A DNA stretch of 64,000 bases from Trichoplax sp. H2 (GCA_003344405.1 NOWV01000102.1:186001-250000); one strand, 5' to 3'; numbered from the stretch's first letter, positions 11,021-23,735 are shown. Made by a program: numbers and translations. Notes: a model not told the origin generated them from the sequence alone.

Positions 11021-13287
11021 CACTACTGATCTGAGCAGGGCAGCTCTTAGTTTATAAATAAATTAAATAAATTAATATAGAGTAAAAGGTGCAAGTATAG
11101 TACGTGCATCTTACTTAGAAGTCACTCCAACCTCCCATTAACTAGCTTTGATACTGTAAAATATCTTAGCAAAATATGTTGGAATATTTTTATTTGTTTG
11201 GCTCATTTACTTTTACAAATTATACCTTCTATTCTTCCATTCGACTTCTCATTACAGAGTGTAGATATATAGAACTGTGTACGGAGTCTAATATCAACTA
11301 ATATTATAAGAAACATCATTCGCAGACTATGCTGTGCAAATGATAGGGCAGTATTGATGTAAATCAATAGACTAAAGTTGTAAGATTTGAACATCATCCC
11401 GGCATTATCCAACTTCAACCATGGAAATAGCCACGGACCACTAGAAAGAAATCCAGTTGCCTGGCTAGCCTCTTAATGCCTTTACATAGGACTGCGCGTA
11501 TTTCCATTGTGTCGATATACAGTTAATTAAGATTAGTCAATCAGACAAGGACTGACTGAGTAGTTCATGGACTTGCATAGTCTTTTGCCATCCTAAAGTA
11601 AAGACAGTGTTTGTTAAACCTACGTAGTCAAGGCGTCTGATGGTGATATCTATTTTAAAGAAGTATCACACAAAGTAATAGATTAGGACTGGACGTGAAG
11701 ATTAGTTAGATTTCTAAAAGGCTTTCAGTAGAGTGTTTTAGAATAGTACAGTAGTTATAAGACTAATTAACAACTAGCATGAATCTAATCTATATTTATC
11801 TTAAACCTATAGGAATCTACCATTCCGAAATACTGTATATTGAGCTCAATCTAATTATGGCAACAAAGTCGCTTCAATCCACAATGGAACCATGATAGAT
11901 TGTAAGAGTAACCTCCCCAAGTAAATAATAATATTATTAATAACTGATACAGTATGAGTCCATTTATGTAATAACGTACAATCATTTGTCCATTTATATT
12001 CGACATGGTAAAAAGTTCGATCTTATTCCTGATGCTTTAGATTTATCGCTGAAATATCTCAAGTGATGTTATACGTATTTACTTACAGCTATACTGATAG
12101 AGAGCGAAACGTTTCAGTGAATAATTTTAAGATCTTAGAATTCAATCTACTAGATCGTGCTTCCTTTCATATTTACACCTTGACTCATTTGACGTACCAC
12201 TGCACTTTACTAGCAATTATTCGATTTTCTATTTACTAAAAATGACCAAAAGAAGAGATCACAGAATAACAAGACTATATGATTAATCGTGCGAATGTAC
12301 GTGAGAGAGAATGCTTCGCTTGCACGTAGGCTAAGTGTAATTCTTTAACGTAGCTTTCATTAACACTGTAGAGGGACATTACCTTGATAATACATGTGGG
12401 AATTTGCTTACAGCTACATTACATAACTACGGCTATCTAGCTTATACGAACTTTTTTTGTAAACTGTAATAAAACTGACTTTTATGTTGTTATTAAACAA
12501 GTTTTGGCCAAACTTTTATTGTGAGGCAGTAGAATAGAGTGAGAGAGAGTCTATCTTGTGACAGATATATGAGTACATTTCAAAATACAGAAATATACTT
12601 ATTTATATGATGTATAGAACAAAAACCGGAACTTCGCTATTTTACTGAACTAGCCCTCCTGTAAATTTTAGAAATGCTATATCGTACTGTAGACCCGTTT
12701 GTTTACTGCGAATTGTAAACCTTTTCTTACCCAGCGGAAGCAATGCATAATATTATGGCACCTTTGTTGAGTGAATGAATAGGAGTAGATAGTTGTTATG
12801 ATATACCAAATACAATATATGCCTACCTCTAACTGTACTTTCCTAATATATCACCTGATTATACACAAATTACTACTGTCCTACCAACTCTTCAGTTCAT
12901 GGCGTTGTCAATATCATCACATATGGCAGCAAGTTAGATAGAAACATTGATTTAAGACAATCGAATAATCAGCTACATACATATATATTTCGGTTTCTAC
13001 ATACTGGAGTACACGAACATTTTACCGAACAGAGTCACGTATAGATCTCAATATAAGAAAATCAGTCGCAATCTACTAATAAATACAATTTATGCACCGA
13101 TATTTACGTGGGATAAAATTTTCATCTAAATTCGGTAAATAAATTTTTCCTAATGCCATTCAAGTATATCTTTAATTAAAACTTACTAATAGCTTTAATT
13201 AAATCGTACAAGTAAAGTATATGTATAAGCATCATATGCGTATGTACAATACTATGGATATTCCTAGTACTGGATACTGACTTAGGA
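11021..13287. other. Intergenic, no gene recognised
   Basis: AT-rich sequence without recognisable exons, RNA genes or repeats. A 30-codon minus-strand reading frame with an ATG at 11507 and a stop at 11415 is the only part with raised GC. It has no recognisable motif. Confidence 0.5.
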
Positions 13288-13386
13288 TTAGTCAGAGTCA
13301 ATCATGCGAACCCATTTCTTAGTCTTACGAATAGCTTCAACATACTGAATAGGACAAAACGAGATCACGTAGGCTACAGTCAGGCC
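13288..13386 (-). CDS. Probable terminal coding exon of an unrecognised gene (C-terminal membrane segment)
   Basis: On the minus strand a strong acceptor (a T-rich tract ending TTTTTTTTAAG at 13387) is followed by 32 open codons and TAA (13290-13288). The peptide begins GLTVAYVISFCPIQYV and ends in a basic tail with KTKKWVRM and DSD. This looks like a last transmembrane helix followed by a cytosolic C-terminus. The exon is GC-richer than its surroundings. Only phase 0 entry is open across its full length. I could not place an upstream exon with confidence; a 19-nt candidate bounded by good splice signals lies at about 13638-13656. The family is not recognised, and the reading could be a chance frame. 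Confidence 0.4.
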   Translation of the reverse strand, partial: GLTVAYVISFCPIQYVEAIRKTKKWVRMIDSD

Positions 13387-16263
13387 CTTAAAAAAAATAA
13401 AGAAAACAAGAAGGTAGAAATAGTGTCAAAATTTTTTTCATGGAGGAAGGCAGGTTACAATACAAAAAAGAAATCAATTGTAAGCATTATTATAACGCTG
13501 CCAGCAAAAGTGAATATGAATCATTTGGTCAAATATTAAATAAAGAGTATTTTTAAACTAAGCTGCATTGTATACCTGGTGTAGTTCCCGTCATATCGGT
13601 GGAAAGTAACCAGGAGTCGATGTTAAATCAATAGTTACCTTTGAAAAGGAGGTTGTTCTACAATTTAAAATCGCACAAGAAGCAAAAGATAAATTTGAAG
13701 CCAGAAGAACGAATTGTTATCAGCATCACGGTAAAAGATTTACTACTATGCTACATTATCTTTAAATAAAATTTAAAACAAGGAAGTTATTATTCTCACA
13801 GATGCAAAATTAATACCAATTACATTAAAAGATTCACTACAATTCTATATCACCATTTTGTAGCGTAAAACCCTCCGTATAGGAGGAGTACGATAGCGGA
13901 GAGTCGCATGTAGACTTAATTTATAGTTTTATAGTCATGCATTCAATACCAGTCGACAGTAAAATCAACGTTGATAAGACATCTACTGTAACTAAATCTT
14001 TAAGTAAGTCACTTAAGATGCAGCTGTGCAAAGTTGCGAAAAAGTAGAGAAAGAATTAAGCTAACTCATATAATGATTTATTTGAGAATTACTATTTCAT
14101 ATCATCATATTAATGTATCATATGCAGCACAACGTTATATCGGAACATTTCATATCAATTAATTATATATGTATGATTATCAAAAATATGGAAAACAGCC
14201 ATGAATAGCAACTCATTTATGAAATAATATCATCAGAAGATGACTTCCAAATCGATATAGCTTATCCCAAACTAGATTGTTACAACCTCACTCCCATCCC
14301 TGTATTTCTACAACTAATATACTATACTAGTTTAGACTACATAGGAGTATAATTATGGATGGTGGATTCCCAAATCAGGCTTGCTTTACATTTAATCTTA
14401 CCATCGCTCCATCTTTCTATTTTTTTTAATTATATATTACGATATGGCAATTAGTAATTATGGTTTAATACAACCGTCTAACAAAGACAGGCGTTGCTAA
14501 GACATAAAATAGCCGTATTATTATTTGACGAACTGAAAGCATGTTGTTTAAATCTTCACTATACTCAATGTCAGATTTAGATAGCTATTGTACCTATTAC
14601 AGGATTCACTCATAACGTCATTCATGATCAAATTAGTTAATCTTACACACCTACGGCTATCTTCCTACTATTAATTCGCATTTTCTATTCCTGAGGTGTA
14701 ATTCTATTACTAACTCAGCAAATAATACTTCTTCACTTAAAGTGGCCTTTCTAAATGTTGTATTAATTCTATAGTAGTAGGTCTGCCAATTTAATATGGT
14801 TGGCTATAAAGAATAATTGTAATCTGTTTAGTTATGAGCAAACACTTAATAAATTTTTTAAATAGAATGACACAATAAGGAAAATTTGTTATAAGTATAT
14901 TTGCAATTCTTTTCAGTAATTAAAATCGATTACGCTATGGTATATATTTTAAAATGTACTTCATTCTTATTTCATACTTATGAGTGCAATACGTTAATTG
15001 ACCCGCTAATTCTAAAATTATCAACTAAAACCTATTTTATGTACTCAATTATTTAGTAAACTAATATATCAATTATAATTTAAACTTTATTGAAAGTCAG
15101 AAGCTAATAAAGAAAATTGGCATTTTTAGATAAAAGCAATTTGCTGCCAGCTACTTTTATTAACAGTTCAGTGAACAAGAGTCTCTCTATTATATTTATT
15201 AAAAAAGTTGAATTGTATAGCTCTGAACAATTACAGTATAATTACACCAGCGTTAAAATTAAAGATTACAACTTAGTCGTCACTAGCGTCAGATTAAAAT
15301 TTTACCTTTAGTTTATGCAATCTAAGGTATATCGTAGACTTTTTGATAACTAAGGAGTTTAGATCCTTTCATGGTATCCAAATTGTTAAATAAACTTCAA
15401 ATTTTAATGATCGGTAAAAATGACTCAAATAAATTATTAAGTATCATATTGAAAGCTACAATCGCAAATAAGAAATTGACTATGAACCCCATCTAGCTGG
15501 TATCGGCTAGTATATTCTTTGCCAATTACAAAAATTAACTCAATAAATAAACAGACAATGGCGCTTTTATTCCATAATTTTATTCCTAGATATCCTCAGA
15601 AAAATTCGGTGAATTGTAAGACTAATACATTATTTTGCAGTTTTCCAATAAGATTCAATTGAAATTAATAAACCACAGACGTATCTATTTATCTTTAGCT
15701 ATTAGTGACGCAAACAGTCATTTTACCTCTATACTTTTTCTACTTTCTATTTTTTCAGACGTCATAAGCTATTATTCTATGTTCAGCCTATCTATATTCT
15801 CCTTTCATTTTATTACAATTTATGTCAATACGATTCCATTGCTACCGTTAGTGTCTTAGTTATAATAACTGTAAGCTTACAATTCAAGATAATTTCAGCA
15901 CTAGACATTCTTATACTATTACCCTAATGGCAATTTTTAGCGAATTGCTTTAATTTTCATCTAGATTTACTACCATGATCTATTTCATTCACTTTTATTT
16001 ACCATTGAATGATACTTCATGACTTTTAATTCGGATTAAACACTATCCTAAACCATTTAATACATCAAATCTACAACCGTAGCAATACCAACAATCAATT
16101 CTACATAGACAGAACATGAATCGATGACACCAACCCTTTAATATTTGAAATCTCCAAAGATCATCTGCTGGTTTAACATTTCAACTTTATCAACTAGAGA
16201 TAAATCGCAAAAGTATCCTCTACACCAATTTTTATATCTCCGAATCACGGTAAAAGTCGAAAA
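13387..16263. other. Intergenic or undetected upstream exons of the minus-strand gene
   Basis: If the exon at 13288-13386 is real, its upstream exons should lie here on the minus strand. I see scattered short open stretches but none that I can connect by phase and homology. No repeats or RNA genes are evident. Confidence 0.4.
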
Positions 16264-19200
16264 TGAATTTATCTAGATACAGATATCTAATAATTTATTT
16301 CTACGTCGTTTCGGCATTTGGCTACCCGAATGTACAGGTGAGTTAGAATCACATCATTTAATAACCTTAGACTTTATTGAGAATAAAATTCAGGATGTGT
16401 GAAATTACAAATATTTGTTTCATTCTTTAACATGTTTAAATATTGCCAGCAGAAAAAATCTCCATTTATGATATCTTCTGGCAAAAATTTTGTAGCAAGA
16501 TCGGAGCCGTATCCACCCTATTTACGCCATCTGTAAGTATAAAACGGGTGTAAATTGAAATACTTTATATTTCTATAGAATCTTTTAAATAAGAATGTTG
16601 GCCGTTGAAATGTATACTTCAACTATTTGCCAATTACTACTATGAAAGAATTACTCGAACTATACGATAGTCTTAAAACCTCAAAATTTCGTGCGCGATA
16701 AATTCATTAGATCGCTACAAGTTACATGTATACCTGATCATTTATCTTAAATATATCGTTTTTGTCTTATAGTTTATTTACTTTTTCTCGAAATTGTTTT
16801 CGACACACAAAATGTCAGAAATGTTGTCAGTCTTTATTATAGGTTAGTGTCAATTTCACTTCTGCGACAAGGTAACGTACAGTAAAAGTCTATATGTAGC
16901 TACTGACTTAAACGCCCTTTTACTTAACGTTTAACACACACAGCAAAATACTGTAAAAATGAAACTTTTATTAGCAAAGATACATTTACAACTTTTTACC
17001 ACACCACTCAACTCCAATGTTCCCGTTTTTATAGGAACCGTCTAATTTATAAACAACAGTATTATTATCATACCTCACTAGGAGAAACATCTCGAACTGA
17101 GACGTTCCTAACATAGCTTTTCTATCAGTAAATATTTTGAATCTCTTACTCATACTTAATCTTAATTTAAGCTCGTAGGTTGTCTAATTCAACTGTCATC
17201 AACTAGAACTTGAATCATCTTACTGCTATCTATCACACAATAACAATCAATATCAATTATGTAATGACTATCACAAACAACATCCACGTTAAGGCATTAC
17301 TTACCTTACCTAGCACTACTACAAATATGGATATTCTCCGTACTAGCTACTACTGTACTCTTTAAACTATCCTAATGGCAAGGCAACACCATATCTGACA
17401 GGTCTATCAAATGGTAATACTATCTGTTAAATGAGCACATTATCGTAAACCGTCAGCAAAGCGACGGGAGTTTGCACTAATTACGATGAAATAAATATAT
17501 TGAGTTCTTTCACATGGTAGTATCATCCCTACCACTTAAATTTGAAGAAAAAATATTTATCTGGCAGTAGTGCTTAACAACAGTCTAAATTTAATTCAAT
17601 CCTGCTTCAGTCATCATTTTACTTTTCTAGATGTAATCTTAGATATCAATATTCGATATGGCAAAGGAAATAATTTGACCAACCGAATATTTTAGTTAGT
17701 TCACTTTTTAATTCACTTTTGTGAACTGTACCAATATAAATATCGGACATACATAGACTAACAAACACAGTCAGAAGATTACTATCTTGGCTAGGGGCAT
17801 AAATACATGGTATATTAAAGACAATGACCTTATCGCGTCTAGAAATTAATAGTTTAATGACTTATAATGATGTATAAGTGGCAATTCACTTAATTGAAAA
17901 ATGAAAGGAGCTTTACTATGAAATCTAATCTAATCTAATCTAATTTTCATAAAATTGAGGGGTGAGGCTAATTAATTTTTTAGATCATAGACCATATAGC
18001 ATATGTGTTAATAATTGGTATCAATGACATTTAAAAAATACGCTAGTCTTCTGATACTTCTCTTAATCTATCAAAGTTTTCCATTTTTTACAACATGGCA
18101 ACGCGTAGGTGTAATTGACTATATGCCTGCGAATAATTTTTATCAGCCCATGTAATACTATTGTTGACCAACATGGGTAGATAAGATCTAAAATCTCCTA
18201 CACCTTCTTTTAATTTGTAAAAATTTCGATATTTTTAATAATTGAATATAGCAATTCGAAATTTATTAAGTGGTACATTCGATACAGAAAAATGATAGTG
18301 AAATATGAGTGAAATCAGTATAAGATGTAAACACCACTAATGTATCATAAATGAAATACAAGATAAGCTATCAGATATATCTCATGAATTTATGATTTTA
18401 TTCTAGCTATAGTAAAACAAAAGTGATCACCGGAATAGAGGTTCTGTGGTATTTTTTGTTCTACTTTACCTTAAAAGTCTAATGGTATTTATTTCCAGGC
18501 GAGAGCTCGGATAGAAGACACGAGTAGCTGTTTACAAATAGTTTTTACTCATTCTTATAGACACACACTTTATCATTTAAAGCAATATTACAACAAATTT
18601 ATTGCTAACCAAAATAGCATTAATTTCATAATATCCAAATGCAACGTTCCAAAATTACTATTTTTTAAGCAAACCTACGACTTCCTGCTGCTAATTTACT
18701 TAATTAAGGCTGTGTAATTATCCTATAAAATTTAATTATTTTATAGGAAATGTCTGATTGCTGAGATGATAAATTAAGAGGCACAAAATCACTAGCCTTA
18801 AATTTGATTAACATGAACAAATTGACTCTACCATAGGTATATCGTCGGGCCAATATTTTGTAGAGGTGAAGTAATATCCTTGGTTAAAGAAATCATGGGC
18901 CATGGCATAACCGTTAATGGAAAATGTGCATATCCACCGCATTTGATAAATATTCAACTTGGTCAGCTAGTAAATTTTAAAATTACCCAAATCCGTGCGA
19001 TAGGAGGTAACTATCAGGAATGAAAAGTAGTTAGCAAACTGTTAATAATTTATACCATTTTCTTTTTATTTGAATTTGTTGGGTTAATCGTAGGTATTCC
19101 ATTACAAATAAAAATCATTATTCAGAGTAAGCTAGCGAGGCTAATCATGACAAGATATTTTACTCTATTTTACAGCAAATTTCCGCCAGTTAAGGAGAAT

Positions 19201-21941
19201 TAAAAGAGATATCACTCACACTAATTGTAAGTTAATGAACTCTCCGTAAAATATCGATGCCGCATTTTTCACACAAACAATCAAGTTTAACAGCATGCTT
19301 GGAATTTTGTTTCCTCATGCTAGTAATCTACATAGTATTTTCAGTATTTCAGCCTACAATTTAGTCTTTACATAAATCAGGCACTAGATTATGCAACTAT
19401 GCAACCTTTACCATGCCTATTACTACTGTAGATTTGCTAACGCAGCAAAAAATTTTAGTTGCAGTATCGCAGGAGAGCAATAATGTCAATAAGATATATA
19501 TATTCTTATTGCCTATACATAGATCTGGCTTATTATTTAATTATGGTAATTGCCACCGTTACTATTCTAGCATAAATTACTGTCAATGGTAACATTATCT
19601 AAGGTCATTTCAGAATTAAATCATTCCAATTAGCTAATAACATTGAAAATTAACTGATGTAGCTCTTATTATAATAAATTAATGTTACAGTTCACTATCA
19701 TTCAATCTTAAAGGAATTCCAAACAGGCCCACGTATTCTGAAGCAAAAACATTATAAAAGCAATAGCACTATATTTTTGTTAGTTAATATCCTGCAGTGT
19801 TCTTTCAATATTAAGCAGTTTCAGTCAATAACGGTATCTAAAAGAAAAGCTTTAGAATATTAATATAGTGGAATTCATTGCTTGTAGTATATTAATGCTA
19901 AGTCAAAGTATTTAGATGTTCAAGTTTTCATGGGTAATAAAGAAGTATTGTATATAAAAGAGTTTTAGACCTACTTTTTCTATAGCAATTTTTACAATTG
20001 GTTAGTAGTAAATTTTGCTAAATCTTTTCTATACCATTCAAGTATTAATATGGCAACATACTAAAAGAGGAAAAATGCAAATTACCGTAATTTAACAACA
20101 TAGCTACTTAATATTGATGATAATAATATTAATAACACTTTTAATTGTAGGCTAACAAAAGATCGGCTTAAGCGACTGTAGTATGATTTGCACCTTACAA
20201 ACAACATACCTATATCTGAAAAGAATTCTATACCTATAATTCAAACTAGTGGAATAAAAAAACCATAGGATAAACCTTGCCATTAAATTGATAATGCTAT
20301 AACAATAATTACATTTTAGAAACAATTTTTAATAATTTTTAGTATTTATTTAATATCTGCAACAGTATTTAAAATCATAAACTATTTCATAAATGATGCC
20401 ATATTATTCTACCATTTCCTTCGCTTATTTTGAAGATTTACAGATACTTTAATTAATCTTTTAAGCGAATTCGATTAAAATATTTGATAGATGTGAATGT
20501 AACTACATCGTCGACATCATCGACATCATCAACAACAACGAAAATACCTGCTACTACTAGATCGACTTTAATACCAATTATTGTTCCTGCCATAGCTACT
20601 CCAATGGGAATAATTGCCATTGGTATTGTTGCATATTTATGTAAAAAACAGCAACATGAACTCAATTTACAGCAATCGGCAGAAAGAAATCGAGTACGCG
20701 ATACTACACTTTCTAATTCAGCAAGGCGACAAAAAGAAACTGCATTTCAAACTTCTGCATGGAAAAATACCAATCATCAAGCCCAACAAGATGAACATTC
20801 CAGCTTAATAACTAATAGTGATAACTTTGTTTGCCTCAGTGTTAGCTCCTCTAATCTTCCCCGAAGTATAACGTATGTCTCAACAATATCACAAGCTTCC
20901 ACACCAATGCCTATGATGATTAAGAACTCGCTAAGAAATCATATACAGTATCCAGATATGCGAAATTCTACATCATCAAGTGATAGTATGCCCGATTCTG
21001 ATGCTAAAAGAATTCAAAATTCTATAATGCATCTATATCAACGACAAGAAAGCGACAATCAAAAGAAAATTCTAAATCAGGAAAATGCAATTCCCTCGGT
21101 AAATATCAATACAACAACAGCAATGACAGATCAAGTCGAAGATAATAAACATATTCTGCCATCAAATGGTAAACATAGTGAATCTAACATTCCAAATGAG
21201 CAAAAAATAGACCGTATAATGGTAGTCAGTCCGGTTAGTCTCCAAGTTTCAACGGAAAACGATAACGATTGGAAATATCCACAGGCTTACCCAGCACAAG
21301 ATATTCGACAGAGTGAAGATGCCGATCGTGAACAAGGAAATAATTCAAATAGTGCTCTCCCTCATGTTGCTAGTGATGTAAAACTACCAGCTAAAAAAGA
21401 AACTACTGATCCTGTCATTGTAGAGAAAATTCAGGATAAGGAAGAAAGTAATAGCCAAGTTAACCGACAAAGTAGATCTACTCCTAATGAAAAACTAGAA
21501 ATGCAGGAAAAGGAAGAAAACAATAATCGAGTTAAACGATCAAGTAGATCTGCTTCTAATGAAACACTAGATATACAAGACAAGGAAGAAGACAAAAACC
21601 AAGAAAATCGAAAATGTAAATCTACTACTAACGAAATACTAGATATACATGAAAAGGAAGAGGATAATAGCCAAGTTGACCAAAAAAATAGATTTACTTC
21701 TAATGAAATACTAGAAAATACTTTTGCGGAAGCTGACGTACTCATTGCCGAAAATAACCATATCTATGATCCTAAATGTGATATAAAAGATATCAAACAT
21801 AACGATAAATCAGACAATAAAATTCAAAACGGTCACGATAATCCTATACAAGATACTATAGCTCTAGAAGTTGAAAATACTAACGATCTAAATTTATCTT
21901 TAAAAATGCTAGAAGATGAAATATTAGACAGCACAAAATAA
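16264..21941 (+). CDS. Putative type I single-pass membrane protein with Ser/Thr stem and repeat-containing cytoplasmic tail
   Basis: Predicted exons are 16264-16338, 16453-16532 (possibly from 16450), 18837-19006 and 20491-21941. Phases 0, 2 and 1 agree, giving about 591 residues. Exon 1 begins ATG and encodes a signal peptide (MNLSRYRYLIIYFYVVSAFG) before a GTGAGT donor. The small ectodomain has two Cys (GPIFCRGEV and NGKCAYPPHL). It is followed by NVTTSSTSSTSSTTTK, a low-complexity stem with an N-glycosylation site, then a helix of about 24 residues (IPIIVPAIATPMGIIAIGIV) and a KK stop-transfer. The tail of about 440 residues is polar and Asn/Glu/Ser-rich, with four 24-residue repeats. No catalytic domain is visible. 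The last exon is firm; exons 1-3 are prediction. Other open segments with splice signals (16794-16863 and 18499-about 18711) could be alternative exons. The family is unknown and could be lineage-specific. Confidence 0.55.
17923..17946. repeat. Short (ATCTA)n microsatellite
   Basis: About four and a half copies of the pentamer ATCTA occur in the third intron region of the single-pass membrane protein gene. Confidence 0.8.
18721..18748. repeat. Perfect inverted repeat, 11-bp arms
   Basis: TCCTATAAAAT, a 6-base TTAATT loop, then ATTTTATAGGA. It lies in the intron just before the exon at 18837. Confidence 0.85.
20491..21941 (+). CDS. Last exon of the single-pass membrane protein (transmembrane helix and tail)
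   Basis: This is a 483-codon open frame ending in TAA, far longer than chance allows at this composition. It is entered by the acceptor TATTTGATAG ending at 20490, in the phase left by the exon ending at 19006. The frame is open upstream only to 20457 and has no ATG before the stem, so the exon must be spliced to upstream sequence. Order: Thr/Ser stem, hydrophobic helix, KKQQ, long charged tail, repeats, and an acidic Leu-containing end (SLKMLEDEILDSTK). Confidence 0.8.
21432..21719 (+). repeat. Four in-frame 72-bp (24-residue) tandem repeats in the cytoplasmic tail
   Basis: Units start at 21432, 21504, 21576 and 21648. Each begins [Q/H]-[D/E]-K-E-E, passes a variable basic/Asn/Gln segment, and ends in S/T-x-N-E-x-L-[D/E]. 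The pattern suggests a repeated short linear motif, with Glu-rich heads and a SxNExL end. The nucleotide units differ at many sites while the amino-acid pattern is kept, which fits selection on the protein. Confidence 0.85.
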
Positions 21942-22248
21942 AAGTTTCGTACTCGATGTAAACATTTCGACATAGTATGAGGTGTATCAGTAGGGTCGTA
22001 GCTAATATTTATTTTAATATTAAAATATACTTAAATTCATTATATAGACTTATACTTAAATCAATAATCGATGATTTGCTATACCAGCAATTGATTCCGT
22101 TCGATGACAAAGCTTTACTTGTAATTTAAAACATTAATCTCTGAGAATCATTATTTAATTACAGATGTGGTGAAAACTTCTTATAATAAGTAACAGCACG
22201 TGATTAAGAGTTGGTACAGAATTTTTCGCATTACTTCAAATAATACTC

Positions 22249-22522
22249 CTAGATTTTCGACAAGTAAAACTTTTATCTAGCTCGTACCTGATAATTCTTA
22301 TTATGGAAAATATTTTTAATATGTACGCATTATTATAAGATCGTCATAACCAAACGAATAGACACATAAAAATTATTAATTCTATTAATTTATACAGTTT
22401 TATATCTTTTATTACTATAAAATAGAGAGTGCAAATCTATACCAAAAGTATTAGTTATAGTATGATTCATATATTATTCAGACGACAGAAAATTAATGTT
22501 GGGTTATATGCCGCTAATACAG
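22249..22522. repeat. Left part of a segment repeated after the assembly gap
   Basis: These 274 bases recur at 23299-23572 with a single visible substitution (GTGCAAATC versus GTGCGAATC). Together with 23111-23278 they make up the segment repeated after the gap. The two halves are split here by the LTR-like element and are contiguous in the second copy. Confidence 0.95.
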
Positions 22523-23110
22523 TGTCACAACCCTCACTTGTGGCAAAGGAAAGTAAAGAACTCTAGTGTAGTTACTTAAAACTTAGGCTATTTCTCCCAG
22601 TACTTTCAGTTTCTATGAGAGAAGTATTTGAGAACTCGATTTCTCGGCTGATCTCCACAGACAACTGACTAATTATTACACTATTCTTCACAATATGAGT
22701 CTTGCCGTTTCTTGAGCAATTACTTTTTTTATTCTACAAACACACGCGCTTAAATAGGTTTCTACAGTGAATTCCAATATTAACGAGTGAGAATTCATGC
22801 TTTACAAGTTACATTAATTAGTATAATACCATTACTAAATATACATGTCGATATTCTCAGACTTAGATAGCTACAAGCTATCAGGTGTTAAGACGCTTAA
22901 CCTTCATCCATATACAGCTCAATTTTTAGAGATTAACATACCTTATAAACCTACAGTAAATTAACTGCTAACAACTTCTATTTTTATCTCATTTCTACCA
23001 TCCTATTATCAGCTACAAGCGCATTAAGACATAGCACATAACCTTATCTTATCTATTCATAAGCATTCATTAATTTACAGTTACTTAATTAGTAACGGCG
23101 TACCGTGACA
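22523..23110 (+). mobile_element. LTR-like element, 588 bp, with TACAG target duplication (probable solo LTR)
   Basis: It starts TGTCACAACC and ends GTACCGTGACA, the TG...CA ends and short inverted tips typical of LTRs. It is flanked by direct TACAG repeats (22518-22522 and 23111-23115). The uninterrupted locus is present at 23299-23735 with a single TACAG, which proves the insertion boundaries. A TATA-like TAAATA lies at 22751-22756. There is no coding sequence. It is distinct in the interior from, but shares its ends with, the copies at 43002 and 56545. A non-autonomous DNA transposon is the alternative. Confidence 0.8.
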
Positions 23111-23278
23111 TACAGTAGAATACATTCATAAATTGCAAAAATCGTAATCAAAAGAGTTGATCAAGTAATTTTAGATGTCGCTTTCAAATCTTTCGAAATG
23201 GCAAAATTGTTATAATTAAAATTGTCGACTGTTAATATTCACTGTTAAATTCGATTAACAAATATTCGTCTATAAAAT

Positions 23279-23298
23279 NNNNNNNNNNNNNNNNNNNN
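23279..23298. other. Assembly gap (20 N)
   Basis: Run of 20 undetermined bases, flanked on both sides by versions of the same locus. Confidence 1.
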
Positions 23299-23735
23299 CT
23301 AGATTTTCGACAAGTAAAACTTTTATCTAGCTCGTACCTGATAATTCTTATTATGGAAAATATTTTTAATATGTACGCATTATTATAAGATCGTCATAAC
23401 CAAACGAATAGACACATAAAAATTATTAATTCTATTAATTTATACAGTTTTATATCTTTTATTACTATAAAATAGAGAGTGCGAATCTATACCAAAAGTA
23501 TTAGTTATAGTATGATTCATATATTATTCAGACGACAGAAAATTAATGTTGGGTTATATGCCGCTAATACAGTAGAATACATTCATAAATTGCAAAAATC
23601 GTAATCAAAAGAGTTGATCAAGTAATTTTAGATGTCGCTTTCAAATCTTTCGAAATGGCAAAATTGTTATAATTAAAATTGTCGACTGTTAATATTCACT
23701 TTTAAATTCGATTAACAAATATTCGTCTATAAAAT
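23299..23735. repeat. Second copy of the locus, without the LTR-like insertion (empty site)
   Basis: This matches 22249-22522 joined directly to 23111-23278, with two visible single-base differences and no length difference outside the insertion. The single TACAG at 23568-23572 is the pre-insertion target. Confidence 0.95.

Noticed and set aside
11415-11507. 30-codon minus-strand frame (MEIRAVLCKGIKRLARQL...) in a GC-richer patch
   Set aside because: Very short, no homology recognised, and no partner exons.
14640-14790. Minus-strand open stretch with SEEVLFAELV, reminiscent of a hAT-type transposase fragment
   Set aside because: Only about 37 codons without a start, soon interrupted by stops; the resemblance is too short to support a mobile-element call.
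16453-16532. Alternative frame of exon 2 of the membrane protein gene (SIYDIFWQKFCSKIG...)
   Set aside because: It is open and protein-like but out of phase with the signal-peptide exon's GTGAGT donor, so the KKSPFMISSG frame was preferred.
22523-23110. Interpretation as a MITE (non-autonomous DNA transposon)
   Set aside because: The inverted tips are only about 6 bp, ends are TG...CA, duplications are 5 bp and a TATA-like box is internal, all fitting an LTR better. It was kept as an alternative.
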